Positions 25,634-32,886 of a stretch of DNA of 64,000 nucleotides are shown here, in pieces. Below the pieces are notes generated by a model. That model made no database searches. It saw nothing but the letters and a program-made list of their open reading frames with translations, and had not been told where the DNA came from. Source of the DNA: RFXV01 sp038150465 (lineage in GTDB: Bacteria; Bacteroidota; Bacteroidia; Flavobacteriales; Schleiferiaceae); NCBI GenBank assembly GCA_038150465.1, contig JAYOTP010000001.1, forward strand, positions 57,866 to 121,865. The letters run 5' to 3'. How positions within the stretch are numbered: the first letter of the stretch is position 1; the number at the start of each line of letters is the position of its first letter. The position numbers and the translations under genes are program-made.

Positions 25634-26774
25634 ATTCGTCGTAGCTGATGACGACCTTTTCAGAAGTCGGCATGGCCTGGCAGGTCAACACATAGCCTTC
25701 TTCGACTTCCTCATCTTCAAGCGCATAATTCATCTCCATGTCTGCCGTGCCCTCGAGTACTTTGGCCCGACAGGTGCAACAAACCGCTCCCTTACAGGCG
25801 AACGGCACATCTGCTCCGGCATCCAGTGCCGCGTCCAGCACAGTTTTCCGATTTCCGCTCATCTCAAAATGCGTTTCGTCCGAATCGAGGATGACCGTCA
25901 CCTGAGATTTCAGTTTTTTGTCCAGCTGCTTTTCTTTTTTCTCCGAAACAGGCTTTTTCGCAGTTGGCGCAGAAAAGAGTTCAAAGTGGATGCGCTCTTT
26001 TGCCACGCCCATGTTTTGCAGGGCGCCCTGAATATTCTCGATCATCTCTCCAGGTCCGCAAAGGAAATAGGCCCGAATGCCAGCAGGATCAAAAAAAGTT
26101 TTTCCGAAAGCCATGCACTTCTCCGCATCGAGTCGGCCTTTGAGCAAGTCGCTTCCCTGATCTTCCCGACTCAGAATGTGGTGCACCTCCAAGCGGCCCA
26201 TGAATTCGTTCTTCAGATCGTCAAGCATTTCTCTGAAGATCACCGACTGACTGTTCCTGTTTCCGTAAAAAAGATGGAAGTGGCTATCGGGCTCCTGTTT
26301 CAGCGTGGTACGCAGAATGCTCATGACCGGAGTGATGCCCGAACCGGAAGCGAAGGCCACGTATCGAGAGCCCGCCTCTGTTCCGAGCGGGACATGGAAC
26401 GATCCTCTCGGAGTCATGGACTCCAACTCATCTCCCACCTGCAGTTCGCGATTGGCAAAAGTGGAAAAACGTCCCCCTTCGACCTCTTTGATCGCCACGC
26501 GCAACTCACCGTCCAGCGGACTGCTGCAGAGGGAATAGGATCTTCTGACCTCCTCTCCGCCAATGGTCTTTTTGAATGTGAGGTACTGTCCCTGGATAAA
26601 GTGAAAGTTCGTTTGTTGTTCTTCGGGAACGTCCAACAGCACAGATACGCAGTCTTCGGTTTCTCGCCTGACCTCCTTGACCTGCAATCGATGGAAAGCG
26701 GACGATTCGGACTTCTGATCGGCTGCCTTTGTCCAGTCGTTCTCTGAAGAGCGTTTTTTAAAGAAATTCCACAT
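25632..26774 (-). CDS. paaE: Phenylacetyl-CoA epoxidase reductase subunit PaaE
   Basis: Electron-transfer subunit of the ring-epoxidising phenylacetyl-CoA oxygenase. The 380-residue protein has an FAD-binding ferredoxin-reductase domain (VRRSYSLCSSP, about 75-86), an NAD(P)-binding domain (FASGSGITPVMSIL), and a C-terminal plant-type 2Fe-2S domain with Cys ligands in CKGAVCCTC plus a later single Cys (VLTCQAMPT). It is transcribed divergently from paaABCDGH across a 99-bp gap that contains a direct repeat. Generic ferredoxin reductases look alike, but the context makes PaaE firm. Confidence 0.92.
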   Translation of the reverse strand: MWNFFKKRSSENDWTKAADQKSESSAFHRLQVKEVRRETEDCVSVLLDVPEEQQTNFHFIQGQYLTFKKTIGGEEVRRSYSLCSSPLDGELRVAIKEVEGGRFSTFANRELQVGDELESMTPRGSFHVPLGTEAGSRYVAFASGSGITPVMSILRTTLKQEPDSHFHLFYGNRNSQSVIFREMLDDLKNEFMGRLEVHHILSREDQGSDLLKGRLDAEKCMAFGKTFFDPAGIRAYFLCGPGEMIENIQGALQNMGVAKERIHFELFSAPTAKKPVSEKKEKQLDKKLKSQVTVILDSDETHFEMSGNRKTVLDAALDAGADVPFACKGAVCCTCRAKVLEGTADMEMNYALEDEEVEEGYVLTCQAMPTSEKVVISYDE

Positions 26775-26783
26775 GATGCTGGG

Positions 26784-26808
26784 GGTTCAAATATTGTTGG
26801 TTCAAATA
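26784..26808. repeat. Direct repeat in the paaE/paaA divergent promoter
   Basis: GGTTCAAATA occurs twice (26784-26793 and 26799-26808), 15 bp from start to start. On the minus strand the copies read TATTTGAACC and sit 9 and 24 bp upstream of the paaE ATG. It could be a regulator site covering the paaE promoter. Confidence 0.5.
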
Positions 26809-26846
26809 AACACTTTGTCCCCCTTAATCGTTTCAGCCTTAGCCAA

Positions 26847-26854
26847 TAAATTTG
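26847..26854 (+). promoter_or_regulatory. -7 box for paaABCDGH
   Basis: TAAATTTG matches TAnnTTTG and ends 19 bp before the paaA ATG. A -33 TTG at the normal spacing is not evident, which may mean an activator is needed. Confidence 0.55.
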
Positions 26855-26873
26855 TAACAGAAGCCCCCAACCC

Positions 26874-27824
26874 ATGGAGACGATAAATTTTGAAGAGCGG
26901 TTTCAGGAATATGTCGATTCGGAGCAAAAGGTGGAGCCCAAACACTGGATGCCCGAGCCTTACCGAAAGACCCTGATCCGACAGATCTCTCAGCACGCAC
27001 ACAGCGAAGTGGTCGGGATGCTTCCTGAAGCCAACTGGATCAGTCGTGCCCCTTCGCTCAGGCGCAAAGTCGCTTTGCTTGCCAAGGTTCAGGACGAGGC
27101 CGGTCATGGCCTGTATCTCTACAGTGCGGCAGAAACACTTGGGGCGGATCGTGCCGATCTGGTGGGCGACCTGCTCAGTGGCAAGGCGAAGTACTCCTCT
27201 ATTTTCAATTATCCCACACGAAGCTGGGCGGATATTGGCGCCATTGGCTGGCTGGTGGACGGTGCAGCTATTGCGAACCAGGTCATGCTTTGCCGAACAT
27301 CCTACGGACCCTATGCGCGCGCTATGGTTCGGATATGCAAAGAGGAAAGCTTCCATCAGCGTCAGGGATACGAGATCATGCTCGCCTTGTGCAAGGGAAC
27401 GAAGGAGCAAAAGGAAATGGCTCAGGATGCGCTCAACCGCTGGTGGTGGCCATCCTTGATGATGTTCGGCCCAACGGACAAGGAGTCCACCAATTCTGCT
27501 CAAAGCATGAACTGGAAGATCAAGCGCAAATCCAATGATGAACTCAGGCAGGAATTCATAGACAAGACCGTTCCACAGGCCGAATTCCTTGGACTCACCA
27601 TCCCAGATGAGCAGCTTGAGTGGGACGAAAAAACAGGGCACTACCGATTTGGACCGATCGATTGGGAAGAATTCTACCACGTATTGAAAGGCAATGGCCC
27701 CTGCAACAAAGAGCGCCTGGAAGCACGCAACAAAGCCCATGATGATGGCCGTTGGGTGCGGGAAGCAGCCAATGCATTTGCCAAGAAGACCCAGGAAAGA
27801 AAAGGCGAACACTCCGCTGCCTGA
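26874..27824 (+). CDS. paaA: Phenylacetyl-CoA epoxidase catalytic subunit PaaA
   Basis: Di-iron catalytic subunit (316 residues) that with PaaC, PaaB and PaaE epoxidises the aromatic ring of phenylacetyl-CoA. Iron-ligand helices are visible as KVQDEAGHGLYLYSAAE (about residues 73-89) and CKEESFHQRQGYE (about 157-169). The length is near that of E. coli PaaA (309). It opens the operon paaA-B-C-D-G-H; paaB follows after 19 bp. Confidence 0.95.
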   Translation: METINFEERFQEYVDSEQKVEPKHWMPEPYRKTLIRQISQHAHSEVVGMLPEANWISRAPSLRRKVALLAKVQDEAGHGLYLYSAAETLGADRADLVGDLLSGKAKYSSIFNYPTRSWADIGAIGWLVDGAAIANQVMLCRTSYGPYARAMVRICKEESFHQRQGYEIMLALCKGTKEQKEMAQDALNRWWWPSLMMFGPTDKESTNSAQSMNWKIKRKSNDELRQEFIDKTVPQAEFLGLTIPDEQLEWDEKTGHYRFGPIDWEEFYHVLKGNGPCNKERLEARNKAHDDGRWVREAANAFAKKTQERKGEHSAA

Positions 27825-27843
27825 TGCGGTCAAATAACCATAG

Positions 27844-28134
27844 ATGAGCGACACCGATAACTGGAAGATCTGGGAAGTCTTCGTCCGAAGCAAAAATGGA
27901 TTGAGCCACAAGCACGTGGGAAGCCTGCACGCTCCTGATGCCGAAGTGGCGCTAAAGAATGCCCGCGACGTGTATACGCGCAGGAGCGAAGGGAACAGCG
28001 TTTGGGTGGTGCCCTCTGAAGCCATCACAGCCAGCGCACCAGAGGACAAAGAGGCTCTTTTCACCCCGGCGGATGACAAAGTCTATCGGCATCCGACCTT
28101 CTATGAGATCCCTGATGATGTAGGGCATATTTGA
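27844..28134 (+). CDS. paaB: Phenylacetyl-CoA epoxidase subunit PaaB
   Basis: A 96-residue small subunit of the epoxidase complex, which bridges the PaaAC units. Family motifs are WKIWEVFVRSKNGLSHKHVG at the start, LHAPDAEVALKNARDVYTRR, and SVWVVPSEAI. It sits between paaA and paaC with short gaps (19 and 10 bp), as in other paa operons. Confidence 0.94.
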   Translation: MSDTDNWKIWEVFVRSKNGLSHKHVGSLHAPDAEVALKNARDVYTRRSEGNSVWVVPSEAITASAPEDKEALFTPADDKVYRHPTFYEIPDDVGHI

Positions 28135-28144
28135 ACGGCGCAAC

Positions 28145-28897
28145 ATGGAAAACCCCCTTCTCTCCTACACGCTCTTTCTTGCCGACAACTCGCTGATCAC
28201 CGGGCAGCGTCTGGCTGAATGGTGCGGGCACGGACCCATTCTGGAGCAGGACATTGCGCTCTCCAACATTGCCCTCGACCACCTCGGGCAGGCCCGCATG
28301 CTCCTTCAATACGCCGCCGAACAAAAAGGCGAGGGGTGGACAGAAGACCGCCTGGCGTACTTCAGAGACGAAAAGAACTTCCGCAACCTCTTGATGACCG
28401 AGTTGCCCAAAGGCGATTGGGGCTACACTGTGATGCGGGCCTTCCTTTACGACACCTACCACTTTTACGAAATGACCGGCTTGCTTCAAAGCAAGGACGA
28501 GCAGCTACGGGCCATCGCTCAAAAGGCCATAAAAGAGATCCGCTATCATGCGCAGTGGTCGGCCGAATGGGTGATTCGTCTCGGAGACGGAACGGAGGAA
28601 AGCCATCTACGTGTCAAGCGGTCGCTGATGGAATTATGGCCATTCACCGGTGAGTTCTTCGAGTCCGATGAGGCCGCAAGCGAACTCAACGCCCGTGGCA
28701 TCGCCCCCAACTATGCCCATATCCGCACCCAATGGAACGCCAAGGTCGAAGAAGTCCTCGAACTGGCCACACTTGAACGGCCGGCAGACGGATGGATGCA
28801 GTCCGGAGGACGCAAGGGAGCGCATACAGAACACATGGGCTACCTGCTGGCGGAGATGCAGCATATTCCCCGGTCCTACCCGGATGCTCAATGGTAA
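28145..28897 (+). CDS. paaC: Phenylacetyl-CoA epoxidase structural subunit PaaC
   Basis: A 250-residue ferritin-like partner of PaaA. Typical features are LADNSLITGQRLAEWCGHGP, ALSNIALDHLGQARMLL, and EIRYHAQWSAEWVIRLGDG. In the family this subunit is structurally related to PaaA but supports rather than performs catalysis. Its last codons overlap the start of paaD by 7 bp. Confidence 0.94.
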   Translation: MENPLLSYTLFLADNSLITGQRLAEWCGHGPILEQDIALSNIALDHLGQARMLLQYAAEQKGEGWTEDRLAYFRDEKNFRNLLMTELPKGDWGYTVMRAFLYDTYHFYEMTGLLQSKDEQLRAIAQKAIKEIRYHAQWSAEWVIRLGDGTEESHLRVKRSLMELWPFTGEFFESDEAASELNARGIAPNYAHIRTQWNAKVEEVLELATLERPADGWMQSGGRKGAHTEHMGYLLAEMQHIPRSYPDAQW

Positions 28898-29397
28898 ATG
28901 CTTCTCCTGAAGGAGCGGACAGCGATGTGATACTTCAATTGCTGGGGCAGGTCAGTGATCCTGAGGTTCCCGTTCTGAGTATACTCGATCTGGGCATCGT
29001 ACGTTCCTGGCGACAGGATGAAAACGGTGTGGAAGTGGTCATCACCCCGACCTATTCCGGATGTCCGGCCATGGATACGATCGAAGCCGATATTCGAAAC
29101 ACCTTCTCGGAAGCGGGCTACTCGAGTTTAGAGGTGCGAACGGTGCTCGATCCGCCCTGGACCACCGACTGGATGAGCGAGGAAGGCAAAGAAAAACTTC
29201 GCGCCTATGGCATTGCGCCTCCGGAATCCAGATCGGCAGACAAGCGTACTCTTTTCGGGAAAGAAGAGGCAGTGCGCTGCCCACATTGCCGCTCTTTTCA
29301 AACCGAGGTCGTCAGCATGTTCGGTTCAACAGCCTGCAAGGCGCTTTATCGCTGCAAAGATTGTTTGGAGCCTTTCGACTACTTTAAGTGCATCTGA
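28891..29397 (+). CDS. paaD: PaaD, iron-sulfur assembly factor for the epoxidase
   Basis: A 168-residue protein with an N-terminal DUF59/MIP18 domain (VSDPEVPVLSILDLGIV, about residues 20-36, and TYSGCPAMDTIE) and a C-terminal Cys-rich zinc-ribbon-like segment (CPHC, then CKDC about 37 residues later). PaaD is thought to help mature the Fe-S cluster of PaaE. I place the start at the ATG at 28891, which overlaps the end of paaC. The frame is open further upstream inside paaC, but family members start near this ATG. Confidence 0.92.
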   Translation: MVNASPEGADSDVILQLLGQVSDPEVPVLSILDLGIVRSWRQDENGVEVVITPTYSGCPAMDTIEADIRNTFSEAGYSSLEVRTVLDPPWTTDWMSEEGKEKLRAYGIAPPESRSADKRTLFGKEEAVRCPHCRSFQTEVVSMFGSTACKALYRCKDCLEPFDYFKCI

Positions 29398-29409
29398 AAA
29401 GAACCCAAC

Positions 29410-30189
29410 ATGAGCTCATTCATTCAGAAGGAACAGAAAGGCAAGGTGCTGGATATCCGGCTCAACCGACCCGACAAGTTCAACAGCTTTGTTCGGCAAA
29501 TGGCCTTGGATCTCCAGGCTGCCCTGGCCGAAGCACAGGAAAATGAGGAATGTCGGGCGGTCCGGATCATCGGTTCTGGAAAAGCCTTCTGCGCAGGGCA
29601 GGATCTGGTCGAAGCGACCGATCCCAAGGGTCCTGCCCTATCGAAGATCGTTTCCGAGCACTACAATCCCATCATCACGGCCATGCGCAAGCTCGAGCTT
29701 CCGATCGTTTGTGCGGTCAATGGAGTGGCAGCGGGTGCTGGAGCCAATATCGCTCTGGCCGGAGATGTGGTGGTAGCCGCCCGCTCGGCGAGCTTCATTC
29801 AGGCATTTTCGAAGATCGGGCTGATCCCCGACAGCGGAGGCACCTACACCCTGCCCCGTTTGATCGGCTTTCAAAAAGCCTCTGCGCTGATGATGCTTGG
29901 TGACAAAGTTCCAGCCGAAGAGGCAGAGCGCATGGGAATGATATACAAGGTCTTCGAAGACGGGCAACTGGAGCAGGAGAGCCTGATGCTCGCTCACCGC
30001 TTATCGGAAATGCCCACGCTCGGCCTGGCTCTGACCAAGACAGCGTTGAATGAAAGCGCGCAGAACGATCTGAACGACCAATTGGCGCTCGAGGATCGTT
30101 TGCAAACCCAGGCAGGGCATTCCCACGATTACAAAGAGGGGACTGCTGCATTCCTCGAGAAAAGAAAACCTCAATTCACAGGCAAATGA
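29410..30189 (+). CDS. paaG: Ring-epoxide isomerase PaaG (enoyl-CoA hydratase family)
   Basis: A 259-residue crotonase-fold enzyme. In the paa pathway PaaG turns the ring epoxide into the oxepin-CoA. The CoA-binding/oxyanion segments GSGKAFCAGQDL and GAGANIALAGDVVV are present, and LIPDSGGTYTLPRLIG carries the Asp characteristic of isomerase-type members. It lies 12 bp after paaD and overlaps the next gene by 4 bp. The alternative would be the hydratase PaaF; the PDSGG motif and the position favour PaaG. Confidence 0.85.
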   Translation: MSSFIQKEQKGKVLDIRLNRPDKFNSFVRQMALDLQAALAEAQENEECRAVRIIGSGKAFCAGQDLVEATDPKGPALSKIVSEHYNPIITAMRKLELPIVCAVNGVAAGAGANIALAGDVVVAARSASFIQAFSKIGLIPDSGGTYTLPRLIGFQKASALMMLGDKVPAEEAERMGMIYKVFEDGQLEQESLMLAHRLSEMPTLGLALTKTALNESAQNDLNDQLALEDRLQTQAGHSHDYKEGTAAFLEKRKPQFTGK

Positions 30190-31319
30190 TCGGGATCGCA
30201 GGAGCGGGAGCCATGGGCTCGGGGATCGCGCAGGTGGCTGCACAGGCAGGTGAAGATGTGCTTCTCTTTGACAGCCAGCCTCAGGCATTGGTACGGTCCA
30301 GGGAAGCATTGAACAAGGTCATGGACCGGCTGGTCGAAAAAGGCAGGATCGACTCGGAGGAAAAGGAAGCCATCTGCGGCCGCATCCGGTACAGTGAGGA
30401 CCTGAGTTCTTTTACCCGCTGTGAGCTTGTGATCGAGGCCATTATTGAAGATCTGCAGGCCAAGCGCGTCCTTTTTGAGCAACTGGAAGAATACATTTCG
30501 GAGGCATGTATTCTGGCCACCAACACCTCGAGCTTGAGCATTGCTTCTCTTTCCATGGGGCGCCGGCATCCTGAGCAACTGCTCGGGATCCATTTCTTCA
30601 ATCCGGCTCCTCTGCTGCCCCTGGTCGAGATCATTCCGAGCTTGCTGACCGACAGCACTGTGGTGGATCGCGCACAAAAGCAGATCGATGGCTGGGGGAA
30701 AGTGACCGTTCGTGCCCAGGATACTCCGGGCTTCATTGTCAACCGTGTGGCACGTCCCTTTTACGGAGAGGCACTGAAGATGCTCGAAGAAGGTGTGGCG
30801 AGCGCCTTGGAGATCGACGCGGCCATGCGGCATTATGGTTTTCGAATGGGTCCCTTTGAATTGATGGACCTCATCGGCAACGATGTGAACTACGCCGTTA
30901 CGGAGACCGTCTGGACCCAGTTCTTCTACGATCCTCGTTTCAAGCCGTCACTGACCCAAAAACGCATGAGTGAAGCCGGGCTATTTGGCCGAAAGAGCGG
31001 AAGAGGATACTATGAATACAATGGCTCTTCAGCAACCGAGCGATTAGAGTCCATTGAAGTAGGCAAGGCCCAAGCCATTTTCGAGCGCATATTCTGTATG
31101 CTGGTCAATGAAGCCTATGACGCCCTCTTCATGGGCATTGCCAGCAGAGAGGACATCGATCTGGCCATGACCAAAGGCGTGAATTATCCGCGCGGACTGT
31201 TCGAGTGGTCCGAGAGTTATGGCCGGGAAAGATTGCTCGGCATCCTCAACGGTTTGTTCGAACGCTTTGGGGACGATCGCTATCGGGCCAATACGCTGTT
31301 TCAGAGCGGATCGATCTGA
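30186..31319 (+). CDS. paaH: 3-hydroxyacyl-CoA dehydrogenase (PaaH type)
   Basis: A 377-residue NAD-dependent dehydrogenase for the 3-hydroxyadipyl-CoA step. It has the Rossmann motif GAGAMGSGIAQVAAQAG, the catalytic His in GIHFFNPAPLLPLVEI, and two C-terminal helical 3HCDH domains (from about residue 185, with GFIVNRVARPFYGEAL, and a second near 300-377). It starts with an ATGA overlap to paaG and is the last gene of the operon. It is shorter than E. coli PaaH (475). Other genes needed for the full pathway (paaK, paaZ, paaJ) are not in this window. Confidence 0.88.
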   Translation: MIGIAGAGAMGSGIAQVAAQAGEDVLLFDSQPQALVRSREALNKVMDRLVEKGRIDSEEKEAICGRIRYSEDLSSFTRCELVIEAIIEDLQAKRVLFEQLEEYISEACILATNTSSLSIASLSMGRRHPEQLLGIHFFNPAPLLPLVEIIPSLLTDSTVVDRAQKQIDGWGKVTVRAQDTPGFIVNRVARPFYGEALKMLEEGVASALEIDAAMRHYGFRMGPFELMDLIGNDVNYAVTETVWTQFFYDPRFKPSLTQKRMSEAGLFGRKSGRGYYEYNGSSATERLESIEVGKAQAIFERIFCMLVNEAYDALFMGIASREDIDLAMTKGVNYPRGLFEWSESYGRERLLGILNGLFERFGDDRYRANTLFQSGSI

Positions 31320-31557
31320 TATTCTGACGATCCTGAGTTAATCAGGCGTGAACACATCTCAGCGCTCCAACCGAAGCAGCTGCGCTACCATATGTCATAA
31401 CTTATTGATTATCAAGGATTGAAACGACTTTCGCCCCCCGTTCGCATCAATGAAAAGCTTGCGCGGTTAACATTTCCATAATTGAATCATAATCTGTGCG
31501 TGAAGTCTTCCTTGCGAAAGCTTTTCAGTTTTGGTCCAAGAAAAATTCAATTCAGAA

Positions 31558-32814
31558 ATGACCAAAAAGATTTCCCTCAGACAAATCATTCTAACAGGCA
31601 TGATCGCAATGATCTCTTTCGCCTGCAGCGAGGACGGCGACAATGGAAATGATGGTCCGGGTCCAGTGTCTGGAAACGTGATCAAATCAGGACAGATCAC
31701 AGCCAATGAAACATGGACCGCAGATAAGGTCTACCAACTGAGCGGCCGAGTGGTGGTGACCAGTGGAGCGACCCTTACGATCGAAGCCGGAACCATAGTT
31801 AAAGCAGAAGCAGGTCAGGAAGCCAACGCCTCCACCTTGATCATTGCACGCGGAGCGAAACTGATGGCAGAAGGAACAGCCTCAGCGCCGATCATCTTTA
31901 CTTCCGTTGCAGACAACATCGAGCCCGGAAACATCAGCAGTCCCAACCTGAATTCAACCTTCAGCGGTTTGTGGGGCGGTTTGCTCGTATTGGGTAAAGC
32001 ACCTATTTCCGTGCAGGGAGATGTTCTCTCCACTCAGATCGAAGGCATTCCACCATCGGATACAAACGGCTTGTACGGAGGCAACGACCCGAATGATAAC
32101 TCTGGCGTCATGCGCTATCTCTCCATTCGCCACGGTGGTGCACTGATCGGCGCAGGTAATGAGATCAACGGACTGACCCTTGGAGGCGTGGGCAGCGGAA
32201 CCACGATCGATCACATCGAGGTGGTGGCCAATTTTGATGACGGCATCGAGTGGTTTGGCGGAAATGTGAACTGTTCGGATCTGCTGGTGTGGCATCAGGG
32301 AGACGATGCATTCGACATCGATCAGGCATTCAGCGGAACGATCAACAATTTGGCCTTCCTTGGAAACTCCAGTTCGGACCACGCCCTGGAGATCGATGGG
32401 CCCGAGGGTTCGCTCAACGGAGCTTTCACCATGACCAACGCCACCTTCATCGGCTACAACGATGGCGGGACCGGCGGCGGAGAATACGCCGACTTCCGGG
32501 ATGGCGCGCAAGGCAACCTCAGCAACATCTACTTCACCAATTTCTCTGAATCTTCAGATGTGGAACTGGACGACGACAATTCTTCTGCCAACTACAAGAA
32601 TGGTATTCTGAATTTCAACTCAGCTTGGGAATTCAATACCGACCATCTTTCTGGGGGCAACAAAGATGTTGCAGACATATTCCTGGATAAATCAACTGCC
32701 GGAGATGCGTTCTCCGATCTGAGTTTCTCATCCAACGTAACAACATCCACCGTTGGAGCAGATCTCTCAGCCTTCGCAGGCTGGACCTGGGGTGATGAAC
32801 TTGGGGCTCTCTGA
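31558..32814 (+). CDS. Surface-type lipoprotein with beta-helix-like repeats
   Basis: A 418-residue lipoprotein. The signal peptide ends in a lipobox I-S-F-A-C, followed directly by S-E-D-G-D, an acidic patch resembling the Bacteroidota export signal that sends lipoproteins to the outer face. The mature part begins with a right-handed beta-helix-like region (GATLTIEAGTIVKAEAG, IIARGAKLMAEGTASAPIIF) and ends in W-T-W-G-D. Similar proteins, often labelled only as hypothetical, sit next to TonB receptors in Bacteroidota. The ATG at 31558 is chosen for the signal peptide. The TonB receptor gene follows after 72 bp; the ligand is unknown. Confidence 0.8.
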   Translation: MTKKISLRQIILTGMIAMISFACSEDGDNGNDGPGPVSGNVIKSGQITANETWTADKVYQLSGRVVVTSGATLTIEAGTIVKAEAGQEANASTLIIARGAKLMAEGTASAPIIFTSVADNIEPGNISSPNLNSTFSGLWGGLLVLGKAPISVQGDVLSTQIEGIPPSDTNGLYGGNDPNDNSGVMRYLSIRHGGALIGAGNEINGLTLGGVGSGTTIDHIEVVANFDDGIEWFGGNVNCSDLLVWHQGDDAFDIDQAFSGTINNLAFLGNSSSDHALEIDGPEGSLNGAFTMTNATFIGYNDGGTGGGEYADFRDGAQGNLSNIYFTNFSESSDVELDDDNSSANYKNGILNFNSAWEFNTDHLSGGNKDVADIFLDKSTAGDAFSDLSFSSNVTTSTVGADLSAFAGWTWGDELGAL

Positions 32815-32837
32815 TCACATAAACACATTCACTTCCT

Positions 32838-32865
32838 GCCCAATGCCGAGGAATCGGTATTGGGC
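32838..32865 (+). promoter_or_regulatory. Intercistronic hairpin between lipoprotein and receptor genes
   Basis: GCCCAATGCCG and CGGTATTGGGC form an 11-bp stem (one G-U pair) with a 6-nt loop, 24 bp after the lipoprotein stop. Only three T follow, so it is more likely an mRNA processing or stability element, or a partial attenuator, than a full terminator. Confidence 0.6.
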
Positions 32866-32886
32866 TTTACTCGTTAAAAACCACCT

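Noticed and set aside
26802..28079. Open frame of 425 codons opposite paaA and paaB
   Set aside because: paaA and paaB are certain on the plus strand; the antisense product matches no family and runs across the intergenic promoter.
31320..31557. Small RNA or riboswitch upstream of the lipoprotein gene
   Set aside because: The 238-bp stretch is AT-rich but I could not build a stable, recognisable fold or find a clear -7 box.
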